A stretch of DNA of 64,000 bases from NCBI RefSeq assembly GCF_000717055.1, contig NZ_JNXI01000002.1, positions 62,001-126,000 on the forward strand, given 5' to 3'. Positions 16,258-24,157 of this stretch are shown in pieces. The translations under genes were made by a program, and so were the position numbers. Every line of letters starts with the position of its first letter. Position 1 is the stretch's first letter. Under the pieces are notes generated by a model that was given only the letters and a program-made list of their open reading frames with translations, made no database searches and was not told where the DNA came from. This DNA is from Streptomyces iakyrus. Its GTDB lineage: Bacteria > Actinomycetota > Actinomycetes > Streptomycetales > Streptomycetaceae.

Positions 16258-17016
16258 ATGAACGACCACGACACCTCCGAGCGCCTCGCCTCATACGCCG
16301 ACGTCCTCGCCGGCGAACTCCCCGACACCTGGACCAGCACTCACCTCCCGCCGGAGGCCAAAGACGACCTCGCCGAACTGGCCGACCGCATCTGGGACCT
16401 GGACCTGGTCGCCGCCTCCCTCGCCGAGCACCCGCTTCGGCAGGCAGCCGTCCTCAGCCGCCCCGACGGCGCCCAGCTCGTCCTTCTGGACCGGCACGAC
16501 GAACGCGACGGCTTCCTCATCGCCGCCGTCGCCCCCCGCGCCCTGCCCGACGAGGCATACCGCGCCGTCCCCGAACCCAACGGCATCGCCCTGGCGGACG
16601 ACCCGTTCCTGAGCGCCGAGCAGATAGCCAGCGACCTGCTCGCCCGCTACGACAGCGCGCTCGCCCAGGTCCGGCACAACGCCCTGGGCGGCATCCAGCC
16701 CTCCCAGCCGGACCGGGTCGTCCTGACCTGGCAGCCGGACGGCAGCGTCGCCACCGCCCCCATCGACGACCGGGCCAGCACGATCCTCGTCGCCAACGGC
16801 TTCGTCCAGGACCCGCAGAGCGGCATCTACCGCCTGGACGGCGACGACACCCAGGCTCAGGCCCGCGCCCTGCGCGAGATCGGCCCGCAGCTGGACGCGC
16901 TCGGCATCGGCACCGCCCTCCAGCACCCCGCAGGCCGGATCGCGCCCACCTCCGCCCCGGCTTCCACACCGCCGGTTCCCGCCGGCCCCCGTAGGCCGGC
17001 CACCCGGACTCGATGA
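16258..17016 (+). CDS. hypothetical protein, modules B and A
   Basis: 252 residues; ATG behind AAGGAC. Module B covers ~5-140 ('LAGELPDTWTSTHL', 'RIWDLDLVAASLAEHPLRQA', 'QLVLLDRHDERDGFLIAAV', 'PNGIALADDPFL'). Module A covers ~150-230 ('RVVLTWQPDGSVATAP', 'STILVANGF', 'GIYRLDGDD', 'LDALGIGTALQHP'). The tail is Pro/Ala-rich and ends Thr-Arg-Thr-Arg. The domain order equals that of the 6632 gene, and 'PNGIA' before the last helix of module B is shared with it. The stop overlaps the next ATG. Function unknown. Confidence 0.65.
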   Translation: MNDHDTSERLASYADVLAGELPDTWTSTHLPPEAKDDLAELADRIWDLDLVAASLAEHPLRQAAVLSRPDGAQLVLLDRHDERDGFLIAAVAPRALPDEAYRAVPEPNGIALADDPFLSAEQIASDLLARYDSALAQVRHNALGGIQPSQPDRVVLTWQPDGSVATAPIDDRASTILVANGFVQDPQSGIYRLDGDDTQAQARALREIGPQLDALGIGTALQHPAGRIAPTSAPASTPPVPAGPRRPATRTR

Positions 17017-17660
17017 CGTTCAAGGAGCCCGACTTCTGGGTGCTGGAGTACGTCACCATCACCAAGGACCCCCGCACCGGCCTGGTCGTCGCCATCGGCG
17101 GCACCGAGAAGGCGGCGGACATCCTCCAGCGAACCGGCGGGTTCCTCTCCGCTCCTGGACCGCGCGGGGACTACCACCGGCTCCCCCACGGCCTGCCCGT
17201 CGAGCAGCAGCGCCTCAAGGCGACCACCGCCTCGCACGCCCTGTTCGCCGCCGGTCACAGCGTCCACCTCGACCCCGCTCTGAACGCGCTGGCCACGCCG
17301 GACAGCGAACATGACGCGGCCCTTCGCTACCTCGCCCAGCTCGCCGAGCGGGCCTCGGCCGCCAGGACCAGCAGTGCGGTGGCCGAGGTGCTGACCGAGA
17401 TCGCCGCCCCGGTCAACGGGCTGCTGCCCCTCACCAGGGAAGTGGTCGTCCGGGCCTGGATCGCCGCCAGTGACCTCCAAGGGGCTGCCCCTGGAGAGGA
17501 ACCCGAACCCCTCGCATGGCTCGGGGACACCGCCAGTTCCCTGAGCCAGGCTGCGCACGTGATCTTGCGCGCCCGCAACCACGCCGCCCGCGTTCCGCAG
17601 CCGGCGGCCCCCACACCGCCGCCGAGCACCGCCCAGCCCTCGGCATCCTGCCGCCGTTGA
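17013..17660 (+). CDS. hypothetical protein, module A plus helical module
   Basis: 215 residues, ATG overlapping the previous stop. Module A is well preserved at ~10-95 ('YVTITKDPRTGLVVAIGG', 'KAADILQRTGGF', 'GDYHRLPHGLP', 'LFAAGHSVHLDPALN'). A helical module follows at ~105-190 ('LAQLAERASAARTSSAVAEV'). A Pro/Ser-rich tail ends Ser-Cys-Arg-Arg. I recall closely similar uncharacterised proteins in other Streptomyces accessory regions, where the same two-part layout occurs. This gene and 15537 appear to be sister copies. Confidence 0.65.
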   Translation: MTFKEPDFWVLEYVTITKDPRTGLVVAIGGTEKAADILQRTGGFLSAPGPRGDYHRLPHGLPVEQQRLKATTASHALFAAGHSVHLDPALNALATPDSEHDAALRYLAQLAERASAARTSSAVAEVLTEIAAPVNGLLPLTREVVVRAWIAASDLQGAAPGEEPEPLAWLGDTASSLSQAAHVILRARNHAARVPQPAAPTPPPSTAQPSASCRR

Positions 17661-17676
17661 TCCCGGAGAGAAATAC

Positions 17677-18084
17677 ATGGCCAACCTGGCTGACGAGTAC
17701 GGCACGGACGTCGAGATCTACATCAAGGCCCTGACGACCACCATCCACGCCGACACCCCCTCCGGCGCCCCCGCCAAGATCCACGACCTGCTGGAACAGC
17801 TCGGCCTGGAACGCCACGAATACCCCATGGGCGCGCCGCTCTCCATCTGGCACACCGTGCCCGAACACCTCGGTGCCGACAAACAGAAGCGCCTGGCGAC
17901 CCGTGCCATCCCCGCCCTGCTCCTGGCCGGGTACGAGGTCAACTGCACGCCCGACGTCTTCGACGAAGCCACCTACCGACAGTCCGTGCATGAGGCCCGC
18001 ACCCGCGCAGCTCGCCTCGCCGTGCAGAGCCCGGCACCGACCCCCTGCCCTTCGGGCCCCGCACCGGCCCGACGCACTCCGTAG
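17677..18084 (+). CDS. hypothetical protein, module A variant
   Basis: 135 residues; ATG behind GGAG. A diverged module A spans ~10-100: 'DVEIYIKALTTTIHADTP', helix 'AKIHDLLEQLGLERHEYP', 'LSIWHTVPEHLG', then 'LLLAGYEVNCTPDVF'. The end is Pro/Gly/Ala-rich with a near-terminal Arg-Arg (A-R-R-T-P). A strong hairpin follows nine bases after the stop, so transcription may pause or end here. Function unknown. Confidence 0.6.
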   Translation: MANLADEYGTDVEIYIKALTTTIHADTPSGAPAKIHDLLEQLGLERHEYPMGAPLSIWHTVPEHLGADKQKRLATRAIPALLLAGYEVNCTPDVFDEATYRQSVHEARTRAARLAVQSPAPTPCPSGPAPARRTP

Positions 18085-18093
18085 GACGCCCGG

Positions 18094-18120
18094 GTGGCCC
18101 CGGCACCGCGCCGGGGCCAC
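18094..18120 (+). terminator. perfect 11-bp hairpin, possible terminator
   Basis: GTGGCCCCGGC and GCCGGGGCCAC form eleven consecutive G-C/A-T pairs around a five-base loop (ACCGC). There is no T-run, as is common in Streptomyces terminators. Its position right after the 17677 gene and before the next small gene suits a terminator or a transcript-stabilising hairpin. Confidence 0.55.
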
Positions 18121-18151
18121 GCCCCGCCCCGCTCGATTCCCGGAGGAACCA

Positions 18152-18337
18152 GTAACACCCCGTACACCCCCACCGATCAGCCACCGGCTCAAGCCCCGAC
18201 TCGCAACAGCCCTGTTCCGCCGCTACCTGCGCGCCTGCATCCCGACCGGCCCAGACCGCGCCTCCCCGCTGGCCGGCGCCCGCCCGGAGGCCGTCCTCGC
18301 CGAGACGCAGCGCGTCGGCCACCGCCACCACCACTGA
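18152..18337 (+). CDS. small basic hypothetical protein without a standard start codon
   Basis: About 61 residues, strongly basic (many Arg and His, ending Arg-His-His-His), with good coding bias ('SHRLKPRLATALFRRYLRAC'). A clear GGAGG (18142-18146) is followed five bases later by GTA where an initiation codon should be; no ATG, GTG, TTG or CTG lies nearby in frame. Either GTG has mutated to GTA and the gene is silenced, or initiation is unusual. No family recognised. Confidence 0.4.
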   Translation, partial: VTPRTPPPISHRLKPRLATALFRRYLRACIPTGPDRASPLAGARPEAVLAETQRVGHRHHH

Positions 18338-18359
18338 CCGTCCACCGACCCGGAGGAGC

Positions 18360-18743
18360 ATGACCCACCCCGCCCCCTACCCGGTGAGACTGGCCGACGA
18401 GATCACCCGCCAGCTCGGCCAACTCGCCGACCACCTCGCTCAGCTCCCCCCGCCCCAGGCCGCGCAGGTCATCGCCCGCGTCCTCGACCCGGACGCCGGA
18501 GTCCTCGGCGGCATCACCCACCTCGTCGCCACCGGCAGCGTGTTCGCCAAGGACCAGGCCGAACGAGGCGCCCTCCCCGCAGAGGTGTGGCTTGCCCTGG
18601 GCCGCGCCTCGAACGAACTGCACGACATCACCCTCGACCTGGACGAACACAAGGACACCCTGCAGCACGTCGGCACCCAGCCCGCCACCACCGCGGCGAA
18701 GCCCCCGGCACCGGCACCGCTCGTCGTCCGGCGGCACCGGTGA
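18360..18743 (+). CDS. hypothetical helical-bundle protein (module D)
   Basis: 127 residues; ATG behind GGAGGAG. It is all helical: 'LADEITRQLGQLADHLAQLP' at the start, a second helix 'QAAQVIARVLDPDAGVLGGI', and a third around 75-105 ('ASNELHDITLDLDEHKDTL'). The 'RVLDP.aGvL' turn also appears in the 4697 protein ('QVLDPTSGLL'), so both share a bundle module. A short Pro/Ala tail ends Arg-Arg-His-Arg. The stop overlaps the GTG of the DUF317 gene that follows. Confidence 0.6.
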   Translation: MTHPAPYPVRLADEITRQLGQLADHLAQLPPPQAAQVIARVLDPDAGVLGGITHLVATGSVFAKDQAERGALPAEVWLALGRASNELHDITLDLDEHKDTLQHVGTQPATTAAKPPAPAPLVVRRHR

Positions 18744-19543
18744 AGAAGAAGCAATGGCAGGGCTGGGGGCCAGGCGAGCAGGCCGAGCAGCACTACCTCG
18801 TCCAGCCCCGCGCCCTCGCCGGCGGCGGCGACGTCCGGCACATCTCGGAGTTCCTGCGCGCCTCGGGATGGCGGGACAAGTCCAAGACGAATAGCCCTCT
18901 GCTCATGGAGAGCCCGGATCGCACCGTCCGTGTCGCCTACGACCCCTACGTCCTTCCCGGCGGGTGGACCATCCACGGCCAAGCGGACGGCCCCAACGGC
19001 GAGTGGTCGGCGCACCTGGGCCGGCAGACCCCGGTAGAGATCGTCGCGGGCCTGACCGACGCCCTCACCCGACCCCGCTCCGCCCACGCTCCCAACGTCT
19101 GGGCACCGTTGGAGCAGCAGAACTGGCACACCCGTTTCGAGGGCGAGCACTACACCGCGACCAGCCCCGACGGTACCGCGTGGATGCAGTACCACCACAG
19201 CTCGGACGGCACGGCGCTGTGGTGGACCGGAGCGAAGGACAAGCAGGGCAACGGATGGACGGCCAACTTCACGCCCAACACCCCGATGCACCTGGTGCAA
19301 GCCTTCTCGGCCGAACTCGCCAACCCGGATCCCGTGATGCGCCCGCGCGGGCGCGTCCCGCACAGCGCACAGATCCGCACCTGGTCGGTCTCCGTCACGC
19401 CCTCCCAGCTCAGCGCGTGGCAACAGGCCCGGATCACGGCCGCCCGCGCCGCCACCTGGGCCCGCAACAGCGCCCGAAGCACACGGCCACGCACCACCGC
19501 CCGTCCCTATACCCACGCCGGCGGCGCCCGGACCCGCCGCTGA
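18740..19543 (+). CDS. DUF317-family protein, two repeats
   Basis: 267 residues, GTG overlapping the previous stop. Two copies of the DUF317 unit are visible. One ends 'GEWSAHLGRQTPVEIVAGLT' (~80-115); the other is 'GNGWTANFTPNTPMHLVQAF' (~165-195). Each is preceded by a Trp-rich beta region (for example 'TAWMQYHHSSDGTALWW'). DUF317 proteins are common on Streptomyces plasmids and integrated elements; their function is unknown. A Thr/Arg-rich tail ends Arg-Thr-Arg-Arg. A second DUF317 gene lies at 19918 and a diverged one at 30942. Confidence 0.8.
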   Translation: MKKKQWQGWGPGEQAEQHYLVQPRALAGGGDVRHISEFLRASGWRDKSKTNSPLLMESPDRTVRVAYDPYVLPGGWTIHGQADGPNGEWSAHLGRQTPVEIVAGLTDALTRPRSAHAPNVWAPLEQQNWHTRFEGEHYTATSPDGTAWMQYHHSSDGTALWWTGAKDKQGNGWTANFTPNTPMHLVQAFSAELANPDPVMRPRGRVPHSAQIRTWSVSVTPSQLSAWQQARITAARAATWARNSARSTRPRTTARPYTHAGGARTRR

Positions 19544-19570
19544 TCCGACGCCCCCGTCCCAAGGAGCCCG

Positions 19571-19927
19571 ATGCCCGCACTCACTCCGGACACCATCCAC
19601 GCCGCGACCGAGACCCTGTCGGACCTCACCGACTACCTGCGCGAGAACCCTGACCCCGTCGAGGCCCTCGCCCTCGTCGAGCCCCTTTTCGATGAGTACA
19701 CGGGCCTGCCCGTTCAGCTCGCCGACACCCTGCGCGCCCTCGCGCGTGCCCTGCAGGAGCACCCGGACGTCCCGCGCACCGCGCAGGTAGACCTTCTGAT
19801 CACCGAGTTGCGCACGGCCGCGTGGGAGCAGGCCGACCAGCACGCCCTCCACTACGTCCTGGACGACCTCCGCGACCTGTACGGCAGCGCCGGCACAAGC
19901 GAGCGGGGGAGTGCCCGGTGCCCCTGA
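19571..19927 (+). CDS. small acidic helical hypothetical protein
   Basis: 118 residues; ATG behind AAGGAG. Acidic and helical throughout: 'HAATETLSDLTDYLRE', 'LPVQLADTLRALARALQEHP', 'LLITELRTAAWEQADQ'. It overlaps the next DUF317 gene by ten bases. It lacks the Pro-rich basic tail of its neighbours, although the end (S-E-R-G-S-A-R-C-P) retains two Arg. Placed between two DUF317 genes, it could be a partner of those proteins (inference from position only). Confidence 0.6.
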   Translation: MPALTPDTIHAATETLSDLTDYLRENPDPVEALALVEPLFDEYTGLPVQLADTLRALARALQEHPDVPRTAQVDLLITELRTAAWEQADQHALHYVLDDLRDLYGSAGTSERGSARCP

Positions 19928-20739
19928 GCGAACGGCAGCTCGCCGCGTTCGCCGACAAGCACGCCTGGCAGATCCCCTTCGACACCAGCCCCCGCCATCT
20001 CGCCGGCCCCGGAGACGCCCGTCACGTCACCCACGGCCTGGCTGCCGCCGGATGGAGCGCCGTCTCCGACCCCCTGAGTGCCGAGATCGTCCTGCGCAGC
20101 CCCGACCTGCGCCACCGCCTCCAGTTCGACCCGCAGTCCACCACCTCCGCGTGGTGGCGGCTGCGGGCGGAGCCCACCGACACCGAGCCTGGCTGGTACG
20201 CCGAGTTCGGCGAACTCGTGCCCGCCGAGGTCCTCGCCGGCTTCACGGACGCCCTCATCGTCCCGCCGCAACAGCAGCCGGACCCGTGGCAACCGGTGAC
20301 CTCGGCGGGGTGGCACCGCGACTCAGACGGCACAGCGCGCTCGCCGGACTCCATGTGTCACATCGAACTGCGCCCGTTGAGCGAGTTCCACGACCGGCCG
20401 TCCTGGCACGTCGAGACCCGTGAGCCCGGCCACGGAGAGTTCCACGGCCCGCGCATCTGGCACGCCTACTTCGACGAGCGCACCCCCGCCCACCTGGTCG
20501 GATCGTTCCTCACCGCACTGGCCGACCGTAGCCCGCTCCAGCGCGGCATGTACGACCGCACCGGCCACTACAGCGCCGTGCAGGAGCCCAGCCCACTGCG
20601 CCCACAGCAGGTGGTCGACGCCCACGCCACGCGCCTCACGTCCCTCCGCGCGCAGGCACGCTCCTCCCGCCGGCAGCAGACGAAACCCGCGACGACCCCG
20701 GCGAACGTCGGCCCAGCCCAGCCGGCCGCTCGCCGCTGA
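19918..20739 (+). CDS. DUF317-family protein, two repeats
   Basis: 273 residues; GTG lies six bases after GGGGGAG. It has the same layout as the 18740 gene, with repeat endings 'GWYAEFGELVPAEVLAGFT' (~90-115) and 'IWHAYFDERTPAHLVGSFL' (~180-205). 'DARHVTHGLAAAGWS' at the start parallels 'DVRHISEFLRASGW' in the paralogue, so the two arose by duplication. The tail (residues ~235-273) is Gln/Thr/Pro/Ala-rich and ends Ala-Ala-Arg-Arg. Function unknown. Confidence 0.8.
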   Translation: MPLSERQLAAFADKHAWQIPFDTSPRHLAGPGDARHVTHGLAAAGWSAVSDPLSAEIVLRSPDLRHRLQFDPQSTTSAWWRLRAEPTDTEPGWYAEFGELVPAEVLAGFTDALIVPPQQQPDPWQPVTSAGWHRDSDGTARSPDSMCHIELRPLSEFHDRPSWHVETREPGHGEFHGPRIWHAYFDERTPAHLVGSFLTALADRSPLQRGMYDRTGHYSAVQEPSPLRPQQVVDAHATRLTSLRAQARSSRRQQTKPATTPANVGPAQPAARR

Positions 20740-20755
20740 ACCGACAGGACTCCAC

Positions 20756-21325
20756 CTCATCTCCACCGACCACCACGCACACCGCGACTTCCTCCGCCAC
20801 CTCGACCGCTACGTGAGGGACAGCAAGAAGATCCTCGACGCCTGGGACTCCTACTCCGACGAGCACACCGACCTCGACGGCTGGCCCCACGACGACCACG
20901 CCTACGGCATGCGCGCGAGCCAGCGCGACGCCGACACCGCCGAGGCGTTCGAGCCACTCCGCTACGGCGCCCGTCACCTGCTGGCCACCGCCGAGACACA
21001 GCTGGCCCAGCTGACGGAGAACACGGTGCAGAGCCGCTGGGTCTACCAGTTGGGCGTCCTGCGCGACGCCCTCGACCGGCTCGACGAACTGCACGAGCAG
21101 TGGCTGGAGACCCGAGACGCCCTCCCCACCACCGCCAAACCCGGCACAACCGACTTCGACGACGCCCTCGCCGAGCATCACGCCGAATCGTGGAGCTACC
21201 TCGATGACTGGGCCACCCACGGCAAGGCACTCCGGGAGATCAACTCCGCCGCTCGCAAGGCCCGTTCGCCTCTGGCCCCCATACCGGTCCCCGCACCCGC
21301 CCGGCGGATTGCGGCACGGAAGTGA
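20756..21325 (+). CDS. hypothetical helical protein without a standard start codon
   Basis: About 189 residues with clear coding bias. Helical and charged: 'HRDFLRHLDRYVRDSKKIL', a Tyr/Asp-rich loop, 'LLATAETQLAQLTE', 'LRDALDRLDELHEQWLETRD'. The tail is Pro/Ala-rich and ends Ala-Ala-Arg-Lys. An AGGA at 20746-20749 is followed six bases later by CTC and nine bases later by ATC; the next in-frame ATG is about 50 codons inside a well-coded region. The start is therefore either a mutated codon or a rare one. The boundary I give uses the CTC. Confidence 0.5.
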   Translation, partial: LISTDHHAHRDFLRHLDRYVRDSKKILDAWDSYSDEHTDLDGWPHDDHAYGMRASQRDADTAEAFEPLRYGARHLLATAETQLAQLTENTVQSRWVYQLGVLRDALDRLDELHEQWLETRDALPTTAKPGTTDFDDALAEHHAESWSYLDDWATHGKALREINSAARKARSPLAPIPVPAPARRIAARK

Positions 21326-21327
21326 AC

Positions 21328-21474
21328 ATGCCGCCGACTCCCGAGACCGTCGAGGTCGACGTCATCGCCCCGCACCACCCCGTCGGCGGCGGTGATCCCG
21401 CCTGGATCACCGTCCCGTCGACCAAACCGATGCCCTCGGCGCCTCCGCCGGTCAAGAACGGCCGCAGCCGCTGA
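21328..21474 (+). CDS. 48-residue protein with basic end
   Basis: A small ORF with ATG three bases after the preceding stop and a GGAAG ribosome site inside the upstream gene. The sequence is Pro/Val/Asp-rich with no predicted helix ('TVEVDVIAPHHPVGGGDP', then 'PSAPPPVKNGRSR'). It is in effect a stand-alone version of the Pro-rich basic tail that ends most block proteins. It precedes the coupling-protein gene by 32 bases. Confidence 0.5.
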   Translation: MPPTPETVEVDVIAPHHPVGGGDPAWITVPSTKPMPSAPPPVKNGRSR

Positions 21475-21506
21475 TCCCCTCCGTCCCGCCAGGAAGCACG
21501 TAGCCC

Positions 21507-23303
21507 TTGCCCCCTTCCTCCTCCTCGAACAGTTCCACCGACGGATACGACCTCGTTCTGCGCCTCCTCCTCGGCGTACTCGCGATCGTCGTCCCCCTCG
21601 CCCACTTCGCCTGGCTGTCGGGCAACATCACCGCCTACCTCACCGGAGCCGACTGGGTGCCCTACCAGCCGACCGCCGCCCTGCTCCACCCCGAGCAGGT
21701 CTGGCCCCGCACGGGAGAAACGTCCCTGCTGATCGGCGCCCGCATCGTTCCCGTCCTTCTGCTCCTGACCCTCGGGGTAGCGGTAGGCGTCGTATGGGCC
21801 CGGCACACGAGCCGCAGCGGAGGCCGGAAACAGAAGATCACAGACATGGCCAAGGCCCGGGACATCGAGCCCCTGATGGCCAGGGCGATCACCGACAAGG
21901 CCCGCTCCCTGCGGCCGAGTCTGAAGGACGCCAAGAACATCGACGCGAAGGACACCGGCATCCTCCTGGGCAACCTGCAGGGCACCAAGCACGAGGTGCG
22001 CATGGGGTTCGAGGACGTCGCCGTCGCGATCATGGCGCCCCGGTCCGGCAAGACGACCTCGCTCGCGATCCCCTCCATCCTGCACGCCCCCGGACCGGTG
22101 CTGCTCACCAGCAACAAGGCCGCCGGCGATGCCTTCACCACGGCCTACGAAGCGCGGGCGAAGGCGGGACAGGTGTGGACCATGGACCCGCAGCAGATCG
22201 CCCATGCTGCCCGCGAGATGTGGTGGAACCCCCTGGCCAGCGCGACCACCCTGGACGGGGCGAACCGGCTGGCCGGCCACTTCCTCGCCGCGAGCGTCGA
22301 TGCGTCCCAGCAGGGCGACTTCTGGTCCAAGGCCGGCAGCAACATCCTGTCCCAGCTGCTCCTGGCCGCGGCTCTCGACGAGCGACCGATCACCGACATC
22401 ATGCAGTGGCTCGCCTTCCCGGCCGACCGGACCCCGCTCGACATCCTCCGTGATCACGGTTTCACCGCCGTCGCCGCCCAGCTCAAGGGCACCGTCGAGG
22501 GACCTCCCGAGACCCGCGACGGCATCTACGAGACCGCCCGCCAGTACGCCGCCGCGCTGCTCAACTCTGAGATCGCGGCCTGGGTGACGCCGCAGAAGGA
22601 CGTCCCCGAATTCCAGCCGGCGCAGTTCGTCACCTCCACCGACACGCTCTTCCTGCTCAGCAAAGACGGAGGCGGCGGCGCCTCCGCGCTGATCGCGGCG
22701 TGCGCGGACGCGGTGATGCGAGCCGCGACCGCCCAAGCCGAGCGCGCCGGCGGACGCCTCGACCCGCCCATGCTGGCGATCCTCGACGAGGCCGCCAACG
22801 TGTGCAAGATCAGCGACCTGCCGGACCTGTACTCCCACCTCGGCTCGCGCGGGATCATCCCCATCACGATCCTGCAGTCCTACCGCCAGGGCCAGAAAGT
22901 CTGGGGTGACGCCGGCATGGACGCCATGTGGTCCGCCTCGACTGTGAAGGTCATCGGCAGCGGTATCGACGACCCTGACTTCGCCGACAAGCTCAGCCGC
23001 TTGATCGGCGACCACGATGTCGAGACCACCTCAACCTCACACTCGGAGTCCGGCAAGTCGACCTCCGTGTCAATGCGGCAGGAACGGATCCTGCCCCCCG
23101 ACGCGATCCGCGCCCTGCCCAAGGGCACCGCCCTGTGCTTCGCCACCGGCATGCGGGCCGCCATGCTCGACCTGCGCCCGTGGTACCTGGAGCCCGGCGC
23201 AGCGGACCTGTCGGCGGCGTCCGCCCGCGCATCGAAGGCCATCACCGCCCGCGCCGTCGCGAAGCACGCACCCACCCAGGCCGACTTCGGACCAGCGGCG
23301 TGA
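21507..23303 (+). CDS. VirD4/TraG-type conjugative coupling protein
   Basis: 598 residues from TTG (AGGAAG upstream). Two N-terminal membrane segments are visible, ~16-38 ('LLLGVLAIVVPLAHFAWL') and ~75-98 ('IVPVLLLLTLGVAVGVVWA'). The cytosolic ATPase follows: Walker A 'APRSGKTTS' at 177-185, Walker B 'MLAILDEAANV' with Asp427-Glu428, and 'HLGSRGIIPITILQSYRQGQ' as the conserved late motif. Coupling proteins deliver the relaxase-DNA complex and protein substrates to the type IV channel and recognise C-terminal signals on their clients. The C-terminus has no basic tail. A copy of its last ~65 bases recurs at 24037-24102. Confidence 0.9.
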   Translation: MPPSSSSNSSTDGYDLVLRLLLGVLAIVVPLAHFAWLSGNITAYLTGADWVPYQPTAALLHPEQVWPRTGETSLLIGARIVPVLLLLTLGVAVGVVWARHTSRSGGRKQKITDMAKARDIEPLMARAITDKARSLRPSLKDAKNIDAKDTGILLGNLQGTKHEVRMGFEDVAVAIMAPRSGKTTSLAIPSILHAPGPVLLTSNKAAGDAFTTAYEARAKAGQVWTMDPQQIAHAAREMWWNPLASATTLDGANRLAGHFLAASVDASQQGDFWSKAGSNILSQLLLAAALDERPITDIMQWLAFPADRTPLDILRDHGFTAVAAQLKGTVEGPPETRDGIYETARQYAAALLNSEIAAWVTPQKDVPEFQPAQFVTSTDTLFLLSKDGGGGASALIAACADAVMRAATAQAERAGGRLDPPMLAILDEAANVCKISDLPDLYSHLGSRGIIPITILQSYRQGQKVWGDAGMDAMWSASTVKVIGSGIDDPDFADKLSRLIGDHDVETTSTSHSESGKSTSVSMRQERILPPDAIRALPKGTALCFATGMRAAMLDLRPWYLEPGAADLSAASARASKAITARAVAKHAPTQADFGPAA

Positions 23304-23368
23304 CACACGCCGCCCGCACCCCAGTCCCCCGACACCACGTCCGTCCCTTCTCCATCGCGGAGTTCTTC

Positions 23369-23974
23369 TTGCAGATCATCGACTTGGCCGAGCAGACCCG
23401 CCTCCTCGGCCAGGTGGCACCCGCGCTGGAAACCCTGCGCGACGACGTACGAAAGGTCCGCGAGGGAGAGATCCTCAAGCCCGTCCGGGAGATCGCCCCC
23501 GTCGCTCGGCGCACGCAGCAGCTGGCGATGCAGTGCACGCAGCAGCTGCACGACCTGTCCATCAGCCAGTACGCCGCCATCAAGGACGGCCGCCAGAACC
23601 TGGCCCAACTGGCTGGTGCCTGCGCGCAGGTCTCTCTGGCCGCCACCCTGTGCACGCTCGCCATCAACAGCCGCACCGAGATCCTGCTGTACGAGGACGC
23701 CGACCCCAACCCCGCGGCCAGCCGCGACAACCTGCGACGCGCCGCCGACGAAATGGACCGTGCCCGTACTACATACCGCTCGCTGACACAGCACCTGTCA
23801 GGGCGCCTGGCCTCGGCCGCCGCCCGGCGCGAGGACGAGCAGCTCATCGACCGCGCGCTCGTCGGCCCCGGCATCACGACCACGCACTCGCCTGCTCCGT
23901 CACCCGCCAGTACTGCGTCCAGTCCGGTCCCGCCCAACTCCACGACGAGCGCCCGTGCGCCAAAGGCGCGCTGA
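23369..23974 (+). CDS. hypothetical helical protein, TTG start
   Basis: 201 residues; TTG is exactly six bases after GGAG. The frame is open further back to a GTG overlapping the coupling-protein stop, but homology with the 24787 protein supports TTG. The body is helical: 'LAEQTRLLGQVAPALETLRD', 'RRTQQLAMQCTQQLHDL', 'CAQVSLAATLCTLAIN'. The tail is Pro/Ser/Thr-rich and ends Pro-Lys-Ala-Arg. It aligns by eye over its first ~110 residues with the N-terminal half of the 24787 product. The gene lies between the coupling-protein gene and the duplicated coupling-protein 3' end. Confidence 0.6.
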   Translation: MQIIDLAEQTRLLGQVAPALETLRDDVRKVREGEILKPVREIAPVARRTQQLAMQCTQQLHDLSISQYAAIKDGRQNLAQLAGACAQVSLAATLCTLAINSRTEILLYEDADPNPAASRDNLRRAADEMDRARTTYRSLTQHLSGRLASAAARREDEQLIDRALVGPGITTTHSPAPSPASTASSPVPPNSTTSARAPKAR

Positions 23975-24036
23975 CCGCGACCCGCTCAACGGCTCGATCC
24001 ACCCCGTGCTTTGCGGCCTCAAACCGGGCCCCCACG

Positions 24037-24102
24037 GACATCACCATCCGCGCGGTCGCCAAACATGCGCACCGGCAAGGCGGCTTCGGCACGGCCGCGT
24101 AA
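24037..24102 (+). repeat. duplicated 3'-end fragment of the coupling-protein gene
   Basis: This stretch translates to ITIRAVAKHAHRQGGFGTAA followed by a stop, against ITARAVAKHAPTQADFGPAA and a stop at the end of the coupling protein (bases 23241-23303). The nucleotide copies differ at many third positions, so the duplication is old. No start or upstream coding frame belongs to it. It parallels the VirB4-gene scar at 5796-5850: in both cases genes lie between a core conjugation gene and a relic of that gene's own 3' end. Confidence 0.75.
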
Positions 24103-24157
24103 CCCGGCTGCGCCCCACTCGCCGGCTCGCGCTCACCTCCCAACCATCCGGAGCACC

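Noticed and set aside
21507..23303. Identification as a TraB/FtsK-type Streptomyces double-strand DNA translocase
   Set aside because: Two N-terminal membrane segments, the late 'HLGSRGIIPITILQSYRQGQ' motif and the neighbouring VirB4/SCO6880 genes fit a VirD4/TraG coupling protein better.
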